A program made the position numbers and the translations under genes. 64,000 bases of DNA from Planctomycetia bacterium (GTDB lineage Bacteria > Planctomycetota > Planctomycetia > Pirellulales > JACPPG01). Location of the stretch: contig JACPPG010000026.1 of NCBI GenBank assembly GCA_016191115.1, positions 1 through 64,000 of the forward strand, written 5' to 3'. Position 1 is the first letter of the stretch, and every line of letters begins with the position of its first letter. A model generated the notes under the pieces. It made no database searches and was not told where the DNA came from. It was given only the letters and a program-made list of their open reading frames with translations. Shown piece by piece: positions 6,643 to 16,030 of the stretch.

Positions 6643-8082
6643 TCAATGTGGATTCTTGCCAGATGCGCTGCCTCCTTCTCCAACGGCCCGGCGCCCGCTG
6701 CCTGCTGCCTGCCGGGCAAGCAGCCGATGCCTTTCGCCGATCGGCAGCAGGCGGTTCTGTTGGTCCATGACGCCGATCGATTGCAACCAATCCTCGAACT
6801 CGGGCGCCGGCCGCAGCCCAAGGACCTGCCGCAGGTAGTGGCTGTCGTGAAACGACGTCGACTGGTAGTTGAGCATCACGTCGTCGGCCCCCGGCACGCC
6901 CATGATGTAATTGCAGCCGGCTACGGCCAGGAGCGTCAAAAGCGTGTCCATGTCGTCCTGGTCGGCCTCGGCGTGGTTGGTGTAGCAAATGTCGCAGCCC
7001 ATCGGCACGCCCAATAGCTTGCCGCAGAAGTGATCTTCCAGTCCGGCGCGAATGATCTGCTTGCCGTCGAACAGGTATTCGGGCCCGATAAATCCGACGA
7101 CGGTGTTGACCAGGAGCGGCTCGAAGCGCCGGGCGACGGCGTAGGCCCTGGCTTCGAGCGTCTGCTGGTCGACGCCGTGATGCGCGCCGGCCGACAGGCA
7201 GGAGCCCTGCCCCGTCTCGAAGTACATGACGTTGGTGCCGACGGTGCCGCGGCGCAGCTCGTGCGCCGCCTGGTGTGCCTCGGCCAGCAGGGCCAGATTA
7301 ATGCCAAAACTCTTGTTGGCTGCTTCCGTGCCGGCAATCGATTGAAACACCAGGTCGACCGGCGCGCCGCGCTCGATCGCGGCGATCTGGTTGGTGACGT
7401 GCGCCAGGACGCACGATTGCGTGGGGATCGCGTGCCGCTCGATCAATTCATCGACGAGCTTCAATAGCTCGATCGTCACCGGCATGTTGTCGCCGGCCGG
7501 GTTGATGCCGATCACGGCGTCGCCGCAGCCGTAGCACAGCCCGTCGACGATCGACGCGGCGATGCCGCGCGGGTCGTCGGTCGGGTGGTTCGGCTGCAAC
7601 CGGACGGAGAGTCGGCCGGCGAGCCCAATCGTGTCGCGAAACCGCGCGACAACGCGGCACTTGGCGGCCACGAGCACCAGGTCCTGGTTGCGCATCAGCT
7701 TGCTGGTGGCGGCGACCATTTCTGGCGTAAGGCCCGGCGCCAGCGCGGCGAGCGCGTCGGCGCCCACGTCGTAAGAGAGCAGCCATTCGCGGAACTGGCC
7801 GACCGTCCGATCGGCCACCGGCGCCATCGCCGCGCGGTCGTGGCCGTCGAGGATCAACCGCGTGACCTCGTCGGTCTCGTACGGCACGGCCGGCTCGGCC
7901 AGAAACTGGGCGAGCGGGACGTCGGCCAAGAGCGTCTGCGCCGCCACCCGCTCCTCGGCACTTTCGGCCGCGACGCCGGCCAGGGCGTCGCCGCTGCGCT
8001 GGCGGCTGGCTTTCGCCAGCAGCGTCCGAAGATCGGCGAACGCATAGTGCCGATTGCCGAGTGTCAAGGCGTATGCGGACAC
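6643..8082 (-). CDS. eutB: Ethanolamine ammonia-lyase, large subunit
   Basis: 479 residues, close to the usual ~450-465, beginning at GTG 8082 with YALTLGNRHYAFADLRTLLA as in EutB. Conserved stretches include LTPEMVAATSKLMRNQDL, RLQPNHPTDDPRG, GINPAGDN, QSIAGTEAANKSFG, YFETGQGSCLSA and LGVPMGCDICYTNHAEADQ. EutB binds adenosylcobalamin and the substrate and, with EutC, converts ethanolamine to acetaldehyde and ammonia. The small subunit gene eutC normally follows; here an alpha/beta hydrolase follows instead, and no eutC or microcompartment gene is visible in the window. Upstream sequence is gene debris, so the operon may have been rearranged. Confidence 0.93.
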   Translation of the reverse strand: MSAYALTLGNRHYAFADLRTLLAKASRQRSGDALAGVAAESAEERVAAQTLLADVPLAQFLAEPAVPYETDEVTRLILDGHDRAAMAPVADRTVGQFREWLLSYDVGADALAALAPGLTPEMVAATSKLMRNQDLVLVAAKCRVVARFRDTIGLAGRLSVRLQPNHPTDDPRGIAASIVDGLCYGCGDAVIGINPAGDNMPVTIELLKLVDELIERHAIPTQSCVLAHVTNQIAAIERGAPVDLVFQSIAGTEAANKSFGINLALLAEAHQAAHELRRGTVGTNVMYFETGQGSCLSAGAHHGVDQQTLEARAYAVARRFEPLLVNTVVGFIGPEYLFDGKQIIRAGLEDHFCGKLLGVPMGCDICYTNHAEADQDDMDTLLTLLAVAGCNYIMGVPGADDVMLNYQSTSFHDSHYLRQVLGLRPAPEFEDWLQSIGVMDQQNRLLPIGERHRLLARQAAGSGRRAVGEGGSASGKNPH

Positions 8083-8175
8083 GGTCAGAGACCAAGCGTG
8101 ATTCGTTCGGCGGAGAGGGCCAAGACTCCATCTTCCTGCCGGCGTTCTCTGTGGTCAACGGCGGCGAGGGGCGGG

Positions 8176-8306
8176 CTAGGCCTTCCCTTTAAGATCACCA
8201 GCTACAGCAACACGGGCGGTACTACCGTCGTCAACCAGGTGCAGGACGCCTACAATGCGCTCGGCCAGTTGACGACGGAGTACCAGGAGCACACCGGCGC
8301 GGTGAG
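8176..8306 (+). pseudogene. RHS/YD-repeat protein fragment
   Basis: A short frame with [20 protein letters not shown] followed by [17 protein letters not shown] matches the YD-repeat pattern of RHS-family secreted proteins. It has no start, and it runs into an unrelated YjbQ-like fragment at about 8305. I read it as a degraded remnant. Confidence 0.55.
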
Positions 8307-8480
<174 letters not shown>

Positions 8481-8749
8481 TGGTTTGGATTTCGTTCTTC
8501 TTTCGACATTCGAGCTTCGTCATCCGTCATTTTCTCCCTTAGCGCTCTTCGCGTCTTGGCGGTTCCCTCGCCGCGTTGGTTTCTCCGCAGCCCACTTGGC
8601 TGGCGTACTTGGCGTGCGCGGGCAATAAAATGAGGGGAATAGGTTGTTGGCACTTCTGAATGGACCAACGCGATTGCAGTGATTGGGGGAAAAACTCCGA
8701 TTGTAGGGATTGTATCGCCCGTGCCTGCCCATTTTGAGGCCATCTGACT
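8481..8749. repeat. Spacer with interspersed-repeat debris
   Basis: No gene is supported. At 8487-8590 are fragments of repeats also seen around 19.65-19.8 kb and 34.0 kb (TTCGACATTCGAGC, CGTCTTGGCGGTTC). The remainder, up to the porin start, holds nothing I recognise. Confidence 0.4.
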
Positions 8750-10339
8750 TTGTTTCGGGACGACACGCATCATTGGCCGCTCGTTGATGGCGCGCGACGA
8801 GTTGAACGCGGACTCGGCGTTTTAGCGGTCGTCTCATTGCTAGTTACGTCGCTCTTCATGGACACAGCGACGGCCGAGGGAACGTCAGGTGTCTCCCCCT
8901 CGATGCTAGATAGTTGGGGGCCGACCGCGCCGTTGACCTCTGAAATGGCGCTACCTCAGTTCCAACCGCCGGGGCCGCCACCTCAGTGGCTGGACGGCGT
9001 CCCATCAGGTGAGCCGCCAGCGAGGAGGCAGTCACCGGTTCCCGCGGAAACCCAACAGGCATCGCCGCTCGCTGCACCCACGGTTTCGCTGCCAAGCGAA
9101 ACTATCTTCAGTCTCGAGCAGCGAATCAACGACTTGGAGCGACGGCTTGCAGATCGAGAAGCGGCGCCATCCCAGCGACCTGCGGTATTCCCGATTACTT
9201 TTCAGACGACGCTGGAATTTCAGACGGACGCCGCCTGGTTCAACCAGGACGCTCTGAATCGCGAGTCCGTAGGCCCCGCGCAGGACGGCGTGGATTTCCG
9301 CCGGGCCCGACTAGGAGGCTACGGCAACGTGGGCGAATTCACCGACTACCGCGCGGAGTGGGACTTCGCCTTGGCCGGTCGGCCGAGCTTCTTGGACGTC
9401 TATGCGACGCAAAGCGAACTGCCCTTTTTGGGAAATGTGCGCGTGGGCCATTATTTTCAGCCGTTTGGCATGTCGCGGATCGTGTCAAATCGTTTTGACG
9501 TTTTCATGGAACGCCCGCTACTTACCGTCTTTGCGCCCGCACGGCGCACGGGCGTGATGGCCTTCAACCAGAATGAGAGTCTGACGGCGACTTGGGCGGC
9601 CAGCGTCTATGGCAGTAACAACGACAACTTCGGGGCGACCATCGCGCATTCAGGCGGTTGGGCCGGCGCCGGGCGATTCACCTATCTCCCTTACTACGAC
9701 GAACCATCGGGGGGCCGTTACTATTGTCACCTTGGCGCCGCCTACAGCTACAGCGGCGTGGACGACAATTCGTTGCGCTTCGCGTCGACTCCGGAAATCA
9801 GGCTGAGCGAAGGCAACTTCATCGAACCGATATTCGTCGACACAGGCATCTTTGCGGCCCGCCGCTATCAGCTCGTAGGCGGCGAAGCGGCGTGGAATCA
9901 AGGCTCGTGGCTGCTGCAATCGGAATTCGTCTACGTCCCCGTTGACCGGTTGGGCGGCCCAAACGGCTCATTTCACGGCGCCTATCTTCTTACGAGTTAC
10001 TTCTTGACCGGCGAGCACCGTCCGTACAATCGCCAAACAGGCAACTTCGCGCGCGTCATTCCGCTGGAAGATTTCTTTAGCCTCAGAAACGGTCGCCGCC
10101 TTATGACGGGCAAGGGCGCATGGCAGGTCGCCGCGCGCTGGTCCTATCTGAACCTCAATGGCGCCGACGTCCGCGGTGGCGTGCTGAACGACTTGAGCGT
10201 CGGCCTGAACTGGTACCTGAACAGGTACACGCGCGTCTATTTCAACTACGTCCATGCCATTCTGGATGACCCTGTTCGCGGCACGAGCCAAGCGAATGCC
10301 TTTGGAATTCGACTTCAAGTCGACTATCAGTCGTTTTAG
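8750..10339 (+). CDS. OprP-like outer-membrane porin (paralogue A)
   Basis: 529 residues from TTG 8750; the start is uncertain because no ATG lies upstream of the hydrophobic signal (LGVLAVVSLLVTSLFMDTATA). A Pro/Ala-rich spacer and a short coiled coil (FSLEQRINDLERRLADRE) lead into the barrel, whose strands alternate aromatic and polar residues (FDVFMERPLLTVFAPARRTG, PYYDEPSGGRYY, FLTGEHRPYNRQTGNF) and which ends in an aromatic residue (VDYQSF), as outer-membrane proteins do. This resembles the phosphate-selective porin O/P family (PF07396). It is strongly similar to the gene at 13742 along its whole barrel. The solute is not evident. Confidence 0.8.
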   Translation: MFRDDTHHWPLVDGARRVERGLGVLAVVSLLVTSLFMDTATAEGTSGVSPSMLDSWGPTAPLTSEMALPQFQPPGPPPQWLDGVPSGEPPARRQSPVPAETQQASPLAAPTVSLPSETIFSLEQRINDLERRLADREAAPSQRPAVFPITFQTTLEFQTDAAWFNQDALNRESVGPAQDGVDFRRARLGGYGNVGEFTDYRAEWDFALAGRPSFLDVYATQSELPFLGNVRVGHYFQPFGMSRIVSNRFDVFMERPLLTVFAPARRTGVMAFNQNESLTATWAASVYGSNNDNFGATIAHSGGWAGAGRFTYLPYYDEPSGGRYYCHLGAAYSYSGVDDNSLRFASTPEIRLSEGNFIEPIFVDTGIFAARRYQLVGGEAAWNQGSWLLQSEFVYVPVDRLGGPNGSFHGAYLLTSYFLTGEHRPYNRQTGNFARVIPLEDFFSLRNGRRLMTGKGAWQVAARWSYLNLNGADVRGGVLNDLSVGLNWYLNRYTRVYFNYVHAILDDPVRGTSQANAFGIRLQVDYQSF

Positions 10340-10354
10340 GGCACGGCCCCACAC

Positions 10355-10460
10355 GCCGTTCTGGCGGGCTTGCGCCCCGGGGATCATATCCTGGCGGTCC
10401 TCCGACATACAGCTCCGTCACGACCACATGTCCGGCCTGGTCGGCAACCGCTAGCGTCGG
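10355..10460. pseudogene. PDZ-domain gene remnant with an internal inversion
   Basis: On the plus strand 10355-10399 reads AVLAGLRPGDHILAV, the carboxylate-loop half of a bacterial PDZ domain. On the minus strand about 10460-10400 reads LAVADQAGHVVVTELYVGGP, the half that should directly precede it (compare the PDZ protein at 17202: EAGRVVITSLYIDGPAQVAG...LRTADQILSING). The two halves face opposite ways and meet at about 10397, which suggests a small inversion inside a former PDZ gene. Confidence 0.55.
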
Positions 10461-10613
10461 GATACGCCTCCAAACCTTTCCAATTTGGAAGATTGTGGCG
10501 ATTGCGTGAACTTTTAGGATTGAGTAGACGATATAGCCACGCACGGCGGACGCTGCGCTCACGGGGCCGCCGGACACTTGCGGGGGGGGACAATCCAGCA
10601 ATGTGTGCCAAGG

Positions 10614-12773
10614 ATGCCCAACCCTGCGCTGCGGGCGAAGTTCCGCTCTCTCAGCTTTCCTGGACGGGGTAGATGGCCTCCGTTTTCCAAGCTGCAACAT
10701 GTCGCGTGCTTTTGCGCGGCGGCCTACGCCGTTGGATGCTCTTGCCCAATGGCCCGCGCGCAGACCATCACGATCGGGGGCCCACAGGGACCGGTCCCCG
10801 CGTCGCCTGCGCTGCTGCCAGCCGCGGCGGCGAATCTGCCTTCAGCCCCGCCGGCTACGGCATCGCCTGGCCTTCCTAGCGGCGGAATGGCGTCAGCAGG
10901 GCGCCAGTCGGGCTATCGCGCGGCGCCGCCTAGCGCGGCAATTGGGCAGGCTAGCTACCAGCAAGCGGTAGCGGCAACGCCTGACCGGCAGATGGTGGCA
11001 CAACCCGCCATAACCACATCTGGCGCGGCTGCGACAGGCCCCGCGAACTACACCGCGACTTCCGCAGGCGTACAAAGGTCGCTGTACCAGCCAAGCGGTC
11101 CATCGCAACCGGCGGCGCCGGTGGGGTTCCAGCAACCGATGGCAGCCCCTGGGCCAAACGCCAGTCCCACAGTCGGCGGCGCACCGGCCTCCGCGGTGTC
11201 CGATCCGATGCCTCCGCGTGAAGCGGGGCAAGGCGATCGGTCCGCCATCGCTCTCCAAGGTTACCAAGCGCCCACGCCGCCTGCGGCGAGCTACAACGCG
11301 CGGTTCGCCAGCCAGCCCGGCGTTGGCCCAGATGACGCGCCGCCGGCCGGGGCTGTCAACGACACCGAGATATTGCAACGGCTCGAAGCCGCCGAGGCTG
11401 AGTTACGCGCCATGCGGGAGGAACTCGAGCCGGCCAAGCGTCTGAAAGACCTGGAAGAGGCCGAACGGAAAGCCAAGGCAGTCGACAAACCGCTCCCGCT
11501 CATTCGCCTCAGCGGCTTCTTTCACTACGACACGGGCATGTTCAGCCAAGATGCCAACAGCAACGCCGTGCTAGGGGACATCCAAAATGGAAGCGGCTTC
11601 CGCCGTGCGCGTCTGCAAGGTCTCGGACAACTTACCGAATTTACGACGTTCAGCGTCGAAATGGACTTCGGCTCTCCGGGCCGCCCGAGCTTCCAGGACG
11701 TGTGGGGCGAACAGTCCAACCTGCCCCTCGTTGGCCACGCTCGCATCGGACAATTCCGCCAGCCCGTGACGATGGACTCGTGGACGAACATCAAGCACTT
11801 GGAATTCCTGGAACGGTCGGCGCCGTTCATTGCCTTCGATCCGTTCCGGCGCGTGGGCATCATGGGCTGGGACAACAGCGAAGATGAACGGACCATGTGG
11901 GCGTACAGCTTGTTCGGCACGGGCTTCACGTTCTGGAATGGCGCTTCGACGACGTACAGCACGGAGGGCAACGACAATCGATTCGCCACGCAGATCGGCG
12001 ACAGCGGTGGCGTGTCGTTCGCCACCCGCGCCACGCACCTCCTCTATTACGACCCCAACGCCAACAATCGCTACCTGGTACACGTCGGCGGTGGATACGT
12101 GTTCGGCGAAATAGGCGGCAAGGGAACGACCGGCACGTTCGCCAAGGCATACGAGGCGCGGAGCATCCCGGAATTCTTCGTCGGCGACCAGGCCGGCGGT
12201 TTCTTGACCGCGGCGGGCACGCCCAACGTTGTCGACACCGGCCGCTTCCTGGCGGGCAACTACCAGATGCTGCACGCCGAACTAGGCGGGAGCTGGGGGC
12301 AAGCCCATTGGCAGACCGAGTACATGGCGCAATTCATCAACCAGCGGAACGGCGGTCTGGTGTTCTACGACGGTGGCTATATCCAGGCCGGCTATTTCCT
12401 CACCGGCGAGAACACCGGCTACAACAAGCTCATGGGAGCGCTGGACTACAACGTGAAGCCGAATAGCGAGTTCTTCGGCATCGGCCGCAAGAAAATGATG
12501 GGCGGCTGGGGCGCCTGGGAATTGGCCGGGCGTTGGTCCTGGCTGGATCTGAGCTCTACAAAGATCCGCGCGGAGAACTATCTTGCCGCGCCCGCGGTCG
12601 TTCCGCCGGTAATCAACCCTGGCGTCCTCAACGAACCAACAGTCGCCCTGAACTGGTGGTGGAACCAGTACATGCGCGTGCAGTTCAACTACATCCACTC
12701 GATGGTCAACAGCAATCTGTTTGGCAAGTACGCGACCGATATCTATGCCATGCGGTTCCAAGCGGAGTTCTAG
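10614..12773 (+). CDS. OprP-like porin with long Pro/Ala-rich linker (paralogue B)
   Basis: 719 residues from ATG 10614; the start is uncertain, since the frame is open from 10578. A hydrophobic stretch (HVACFCAAAYAVGCSC) ending in MARAQT looks like a signal peptide. About 200 residues rich in Pro, Ala, Gln and Ser follow, then a charged coiled coil (ILQRLEAAEAELRAMREELE), then a barrel of about 420 residues (PLIRLSGFFHYDTGMFSQDA, FEFL..., terminal RFQAEF with a final Phe). It belongs to the same porin family as its neighbours but is clearly more divergent. The linker and coiled coil could span the periplasm or bind peptidoglycan; this is inference. Confidence 0.78.
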   Translation: MPNPALRAKFRSLSFPGRGRWPPFSKLQHVACFCAAAYAVGCSCPMARAQTITIGGPQGPVPASPALLPAAAANLPSAPPATASPGLPSGGMASAGRQSGYRAAPPSAAIGQASYQQAVAATPDRQMVAQPAITTSGAAATGPANYTATSAGVQRSLYQPSGPSQPAAPVGFQQPMAAPGPNASPTVGGAPASAVSDPMPPREAGQGDRSAIALQGYQAPTPPAASYNARFASQPGVGPDDAPPAGAVNDTEILQRLEAAEAELRAMREELEPAKRLKDLEEAERKAKAVDKPLPLIRLSGFFHYDTGMFSQDANSNAVLGDIQNGSGFRRARLQGLGQLTEFTTFSVEMDFGSPGRPSFQDVWGEQSNLPLVGHARIGQFRQPVTMDSWTNIKHLEFLERSAPFIAFDPFRRVGIMGWDNSEDERTMWAYSLFGTGFTFWNGASTTYSTEGNDNRFATQIGDSGGVSFATRATHLLYYDPNANNRYLVHVGGGYVFGEIGGKGTTGTFAKAYEARSIPEFFVGDQAGGFLTAAGTPNVVDTGRFLAGNYQMLHAELGGSWGQAHWQTEYMAQFINQRNGGLVFYDGGYIQAGYFLTGENTGYNKLMGALDYNVKPNSEFFGIGRKKMMGGWGAWELAGRWSWLDLSSTKIRAENYLAAPAVVPPVINPGVLNEPTVALNWWWNQYMRVQFNYIHSMVNSNLFGKYATDIYAMRFQAEF

Positions 12774-12877
12774 GCCAGACGAGACCATCGTCAGCGTTCT
12801 GGCCCCCCTCTTCACGCGACTTGGTTGCTCGTCATGCGCCGGACCGCCTGCGCACAACCTTGTTCGTCCTCGCCTGG

Positions 12878-13426
12878 TTACTTCGGAACGCCCGGGCGCT
12901 CGATGAAGCCGGCCGCCACAACATGGTTTGCCTGGTATGGTTCGGCCACGGAATCGGGACAAGCGGGTAATTCCACTTTCGGGTCCTTGACCATGGCCAC
13001 GGCGGCCTTCGGATCGTCAGCCGTCGGGTAATCGAGCCTGTTGGCACAATGGCCGCAGCGGGTACACACTTCTTCGACGACGCACTTGTACGATGGCACC
13101 GTCTTCGTCTCATTCGTAATCACGGGCACCACGCGCGTGCGGACGCAGCCGCAGGTCGGCTTGTACGTGTAGTGGTCGCAGAACAGACCGCAAAGCCCGT
13201 GGCAATCGCAGGGTTTCTTGCAGCAGATGCTTCGGCCCGGTATGCAGAAATCCTCGCATTTGCACGAGTAGACCTTCTTGGTGACTTCCTTGGTTTCGCA
13301 GACCAGGCGGCACACCTTCTTCGTGCAGGGCCGGCAGCCGCATCCTTGACAACAGGGTTGGTCGGCAGATGCCACGCCACATTGGCAGACGGCAAAGAGC
13401 AAAACAGGCGGGAGCCACCGGCTCAT
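12878..13426 (-). CDS. Cys-rich secreted protein
   Basis: 182 residues. I start at the ATG at 13426 because AGGAG lies eight bases upstream and the product begins MSRWLPPVLLFAVCQCGVAS, a signal peptide; the frame is open further upstream to 13621. The mature protein has more than 20 cysteines in the first 110 residues, in clusters such as CCQGCGCRPC, CKCEDFC, CCKKPCDC and CTRCGHC, with KEVTKKVY between them. This suggests metal binding or a disulfide-bonded exported domain. I know similar Cys-rich proteins from planctomycetes but no assigned function. It faces the porin at 10614 tail to tail. Confidence 0.72.
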   Translation of the reverse strand: MSRWLPPVLLFAVCQCGVASADQPCCQGCGCRPCTKKVCRLVCETKEVTKKVYSCKCEDFCIPGRSICCKKPCDCHGLCGLFCDHYTYKPTCGCVRTRVVPVITNETKTVPSYKCVVEEVCTRCGHCANRLDYPTADDPKAAVAMVKDPKVELPACPDSVAEPYQANHVVAAGFIERPGVPK

Positions 13427-13741
13427 GGGAAGCATCTCCTGTGAAACATGATACCGCGACGAGGGAGTGGAGCCCGTTTTGGAGATATCGACCTTTCCAG
13501 CGGAAAGCAGCCGCGTCGCACGGCATATGCGCAAAACTCTTCGCAAAGTTCCAAAGCTGCCCGGAGCGCGAATCACAGAATGGGAGGCCTGACGAGTTTG
13601 CGGCATCCTTTCTGGCGCCAACCTTGCGGTCGAACCAAACTTGGGGATTTAGGCGATGAATAAGGGTTGTAGGGAGAAATATGGCGCGCCGGCGCCCGCT
13701 TTTGCCGGCTACCTCTTGGCCGAGTTGGCCCAGGTTCCAAT
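13427..13741. other. Intergenic, nothing recognised
   Basis: This separates the divergent Cys-rich gene and porin C. It should hold both promoters, but I see no convincing hexamer pair and no gene. Confidence 0.4.
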
Positions 13742-15358
13742 TTGCCACTGTTTCACGACCCGCCCCCCGCGTACGGACACAAGCCCGCGCTGTCGTGGAG
13801 CGAGGCGCGCCTGTGGTTGCGCGCCGGCGGGATTCTTCTGATTCTGATCCTCTGCGACGGGCCAGGGCGTTGTCTCGTGCGAGCCTTGCCCCCGCCTTCT
13901 ATTGCCGACGGGCCATCGCCAGCGGGGCGACAAACCATGGCGCCTTCGGCCCCTCCTCGCAACTTGCCTGTGCCGACTGTCGCGCCATCGCGTAGCGGGC
14001 TTGACGTCGCTCGTCTCCCGCCACCTTCCACCGAAGCAGCGTCGATGCCTGCCGAGGCGTTGCCATCTCCTGGGGATGCGCCGGGACGTGCGCCGGGCGC
14101 CGAGGCACTGCCACCCGGCCCGTCCACGATCGACCTGCAAGAGCGGCTTCAAAAACTCGAGCAGGATATTGCCAAGACTCAGCAACTCCTCCACGGCCCC
14201 CCTCGTCCGCCGTTGCCGTTTCCACGCAACCTGTTGATCGGCGAGATGCAGTCCGACGTGGCGATGTTCAGTCAGGACGCGCTAAATCGCGCCGCAGTAG
14301 GGGACGCCCTGAACGGCGTCGACTTCCGCCGGGCCCGACTGGCCGCGGTCGGACAATTGACGGAATTCAATGACTACCGGCTGGAGATGGATTTTGCTTT
14401 GCCGGGCAGACCGCAATTCCTTGACGTTTATCTGTCGCAATACGCGCTGCCGGCAATCGCGAATTTCCGGGCGGGCCGCTTCTTCGAGCCATTTGGCATG
14501 TCACGCATCGTCGACAACCGCTTCGACGTGTTCATGGAGCGACCGCTTTTGACGGTCTTCGCGCCGGCGCGCCGCACCGGATGCATGGCGTTCGGAGTCG
14601 CCGAGGATCTCTCGGCCACGTGGGCGGCCAGCGTCTACGCCAGCGCCGACGATTTCTTCGGCGGCAACCTCACCGACGTGGGCGGATGGGCCGGAGCCGG
14701 TCGCGTCACCTGGCTTCCCTACTATGACGAGCCCTCCGGCGGTCGGCACTACGTTCATCTCGGCGGTGCATACAGCCTCAGCGGCGTCACGAATCATCAA
14801 TTGCAATTCTCGACGACCCCTGAACTGCAATTGATCAACGGAAACAACTTCGTGCCCATTTTCCTCGATACGGGCGCGTTCGCGGCCCGCCAATATCAAT
14901 TGATCGGAACCGAGTTTATTTGGACCGCCGGACCATGGTCGATCCAGTCCGAATGCGTCGCCGTGCCCATCAACATGATGGGCGGCCCGACCGCGACATT
15001 GTGGGGAACCTACGTCATGGGGTCGTATTTTCTTACCGGCGAGCACCGTCCCTACGATCGCACGATCGGAAATCTTACGCGCGTGATACCTTTCGAGGAC
15101 TTTTTCCGCGCGCGCGGCACCCCGCGCCTCCGCGGTGGGAAGGGCGCCTGGCAGGTAGCCGCGCGTTGGTCGTATCTCAATTTCAACGGCGGCGACATCC
15201 GCGCGGGAGTCCTCAATGACCTGACCTTTGGTCTTAACTGGTATTGGAATCCCTTCGTGCGGTGCTACTTCAACTACGTTCACGCCATCCTTGACGACCC
15301 CGGCCGTGGCACAAGCCAGGCCGACGCATTTGGCCTGCGCTTTCAGCTCGATTTCTAG
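13742..15358 (+). CDS. OprP-like outer-membrane porin (paralogue C)
   Basis: 538 residues from TTG 13742; the true start is uncertain. A hydrophobic segment (AGGILLILILCDGPG) acts as the signal, followed by a Pro-rich spacer and a short coiled coil (DLQERLQKLEQDIAKTQQLL). The barrel is nearly superimposable on paralogue A: DVFMERPLLTVFAPARRTG, PYYDEPSGGRHY, LTGEHRPYDRTIGN, GKGAWQVAARWSYLNFNG, and a last residue Phe (FQLDF). Two near-identical barrels flanking a divergent one suggest duplication of one porin. MITE-like copy 3 inserted 42 bp after its stop. Confidence 0.8.
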   Translation: MPLFHDPPPAYGHKPALSWSEARLWLRAGGILLILILCDGPGRCLVRALPPPSIADGPSPAGRQTMAPSAPPRNLPVPTVAPSRSGLDVARLPPPSTEAASMPAEALPSPGDAPGRAPGAEALPPGPSTIDLQERLQKLEQDIAKTQQLLHGPPRPPLPFPRNLLIGEMQSDVAMFSQDALNRAAVGDALNGVDFRRARLAAVGQLTEFNDYRLEMDFALPGRPQFLDVYLSQYALPAIANFRAGRFFEPFGMSRIVDNRFDVFMERPLLTVFAPARRTGCMAFGVAEDLSATWAASVYASADDFFGGNLTDVGGWAGAGRVTWLPYYDEPSGGRHYVHLGGAYSLSGVTNHQLQFSTTPELQLINGNNFVPIFLDTGAFAARQYQLIGTEFIWTAGPWSIQSECVAVPINMMGGPTATLWGTYVMGSYFLTGEHRPYDRTIGNLTRVIPFEDFFRARGTPRLRGGKGAWQVAARWSYLNFNGGDIRAGVLNDLTFGLNWYWNPFVRCYFNYVHAILDDPGRGTSQADAFGLRFQLDF

Positions 15359-15400
15359 CCGGCGGCGTCGTCTTGCCATCACGCCCTCGGGGACGAAGCT

Positions 15401-15556
15401 CAGGGGCATTCTGTTTTTCAAAATGGCGAGGCGGGAAAATGGGACTGGCTCCGAGCCTAAACAGCGCAAGTCCTTTCAGACGAACGTTGCGTCTCGGTGC
15501 CTGTCCCACTTTCCCGCCGGTGCGCCGCCGGCAAGCTTAAATCTGGGAACGGCCCT
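15401..15556 (-). mobile_element. Palindromic MITE-like element, copy 3 (inverted)
   Basis: The same element in reverse orientation: CAGGGGCATTCTG at the left, AACGGCCCT at the right, with the two GTCCCA/TGGGAC arms inside. It is flanked by 13-bp direct repeats CGGGGACGAAGCT (15388-15400) and CGGGGACAAAGCT (15557-15569), which differ at one base. It sits directly downstream of porin C. Confidence 0.8.
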
Positions 15557-15659
15557 CGGGGACAAAGCTTTCCCGCGTTGACCTTGGCAAGCATCACTCC
15601 TACAATCCCACCCCTCTCATGTCGACTGGGTCGCCGACCGTGGCTCCGGGAAGCGGATC

Positions 15660-15860
15660 ATGAACACCAGGACTTTGTTTTGCACGCTGCTCGCGGGCAC
15701 CGCCTGGCTATCCACGGGTTGCCGTAGTTCACCAAACGCGGCAGACACCGCGGCGACTCCGCCGGAGGCATCTTCGCAAGACGGTTCAAAACCGGCCTCG
15801 ATGTCTTTCCGCCGCGTGCCGCGCATTGTGTTCGGCGGACCATCGACCGACTCCGGTTGA
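15660..15860 (+). CDS. Small lipoprotein
   Basis: 66 residues beginning with a lipoprotein signal, MNTRTLFCTLLAGTAWLSTG-C, with lipobox LSTGC at 17-21. GGGAAGCGG lies before the ATG. The mature part is short, rich in Ser/Ala/Pro, and ends SMSFRRVPRIVFGGPSTDSG. No family is recognised. It precedes two PDZ proteins and may belong to the same envelope-associated group. Confidence 0.6.
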   Translation: MNTRTLFCTLLAGTAWLSTGCRSSPNAADTAATPPEASSQDGSKPASMSFRRVPRIVFGGPSTDSG

Positions 15861-16030
15861 GAGCTTCTCCCGCGCGGGCACCCGACACGTCTCTTAACGG
15901 GCCAGCGCGAATCCCGCAGACCATCGCGAGGATTCGCTTTCCTGATATCTTAGGAACTACTATAATCCTCTTTCCGCGAACAAATCTCCAAAGGCGCTCT
16001 GCCGCACACCCTAGTCCGGAGCGACGCTCG

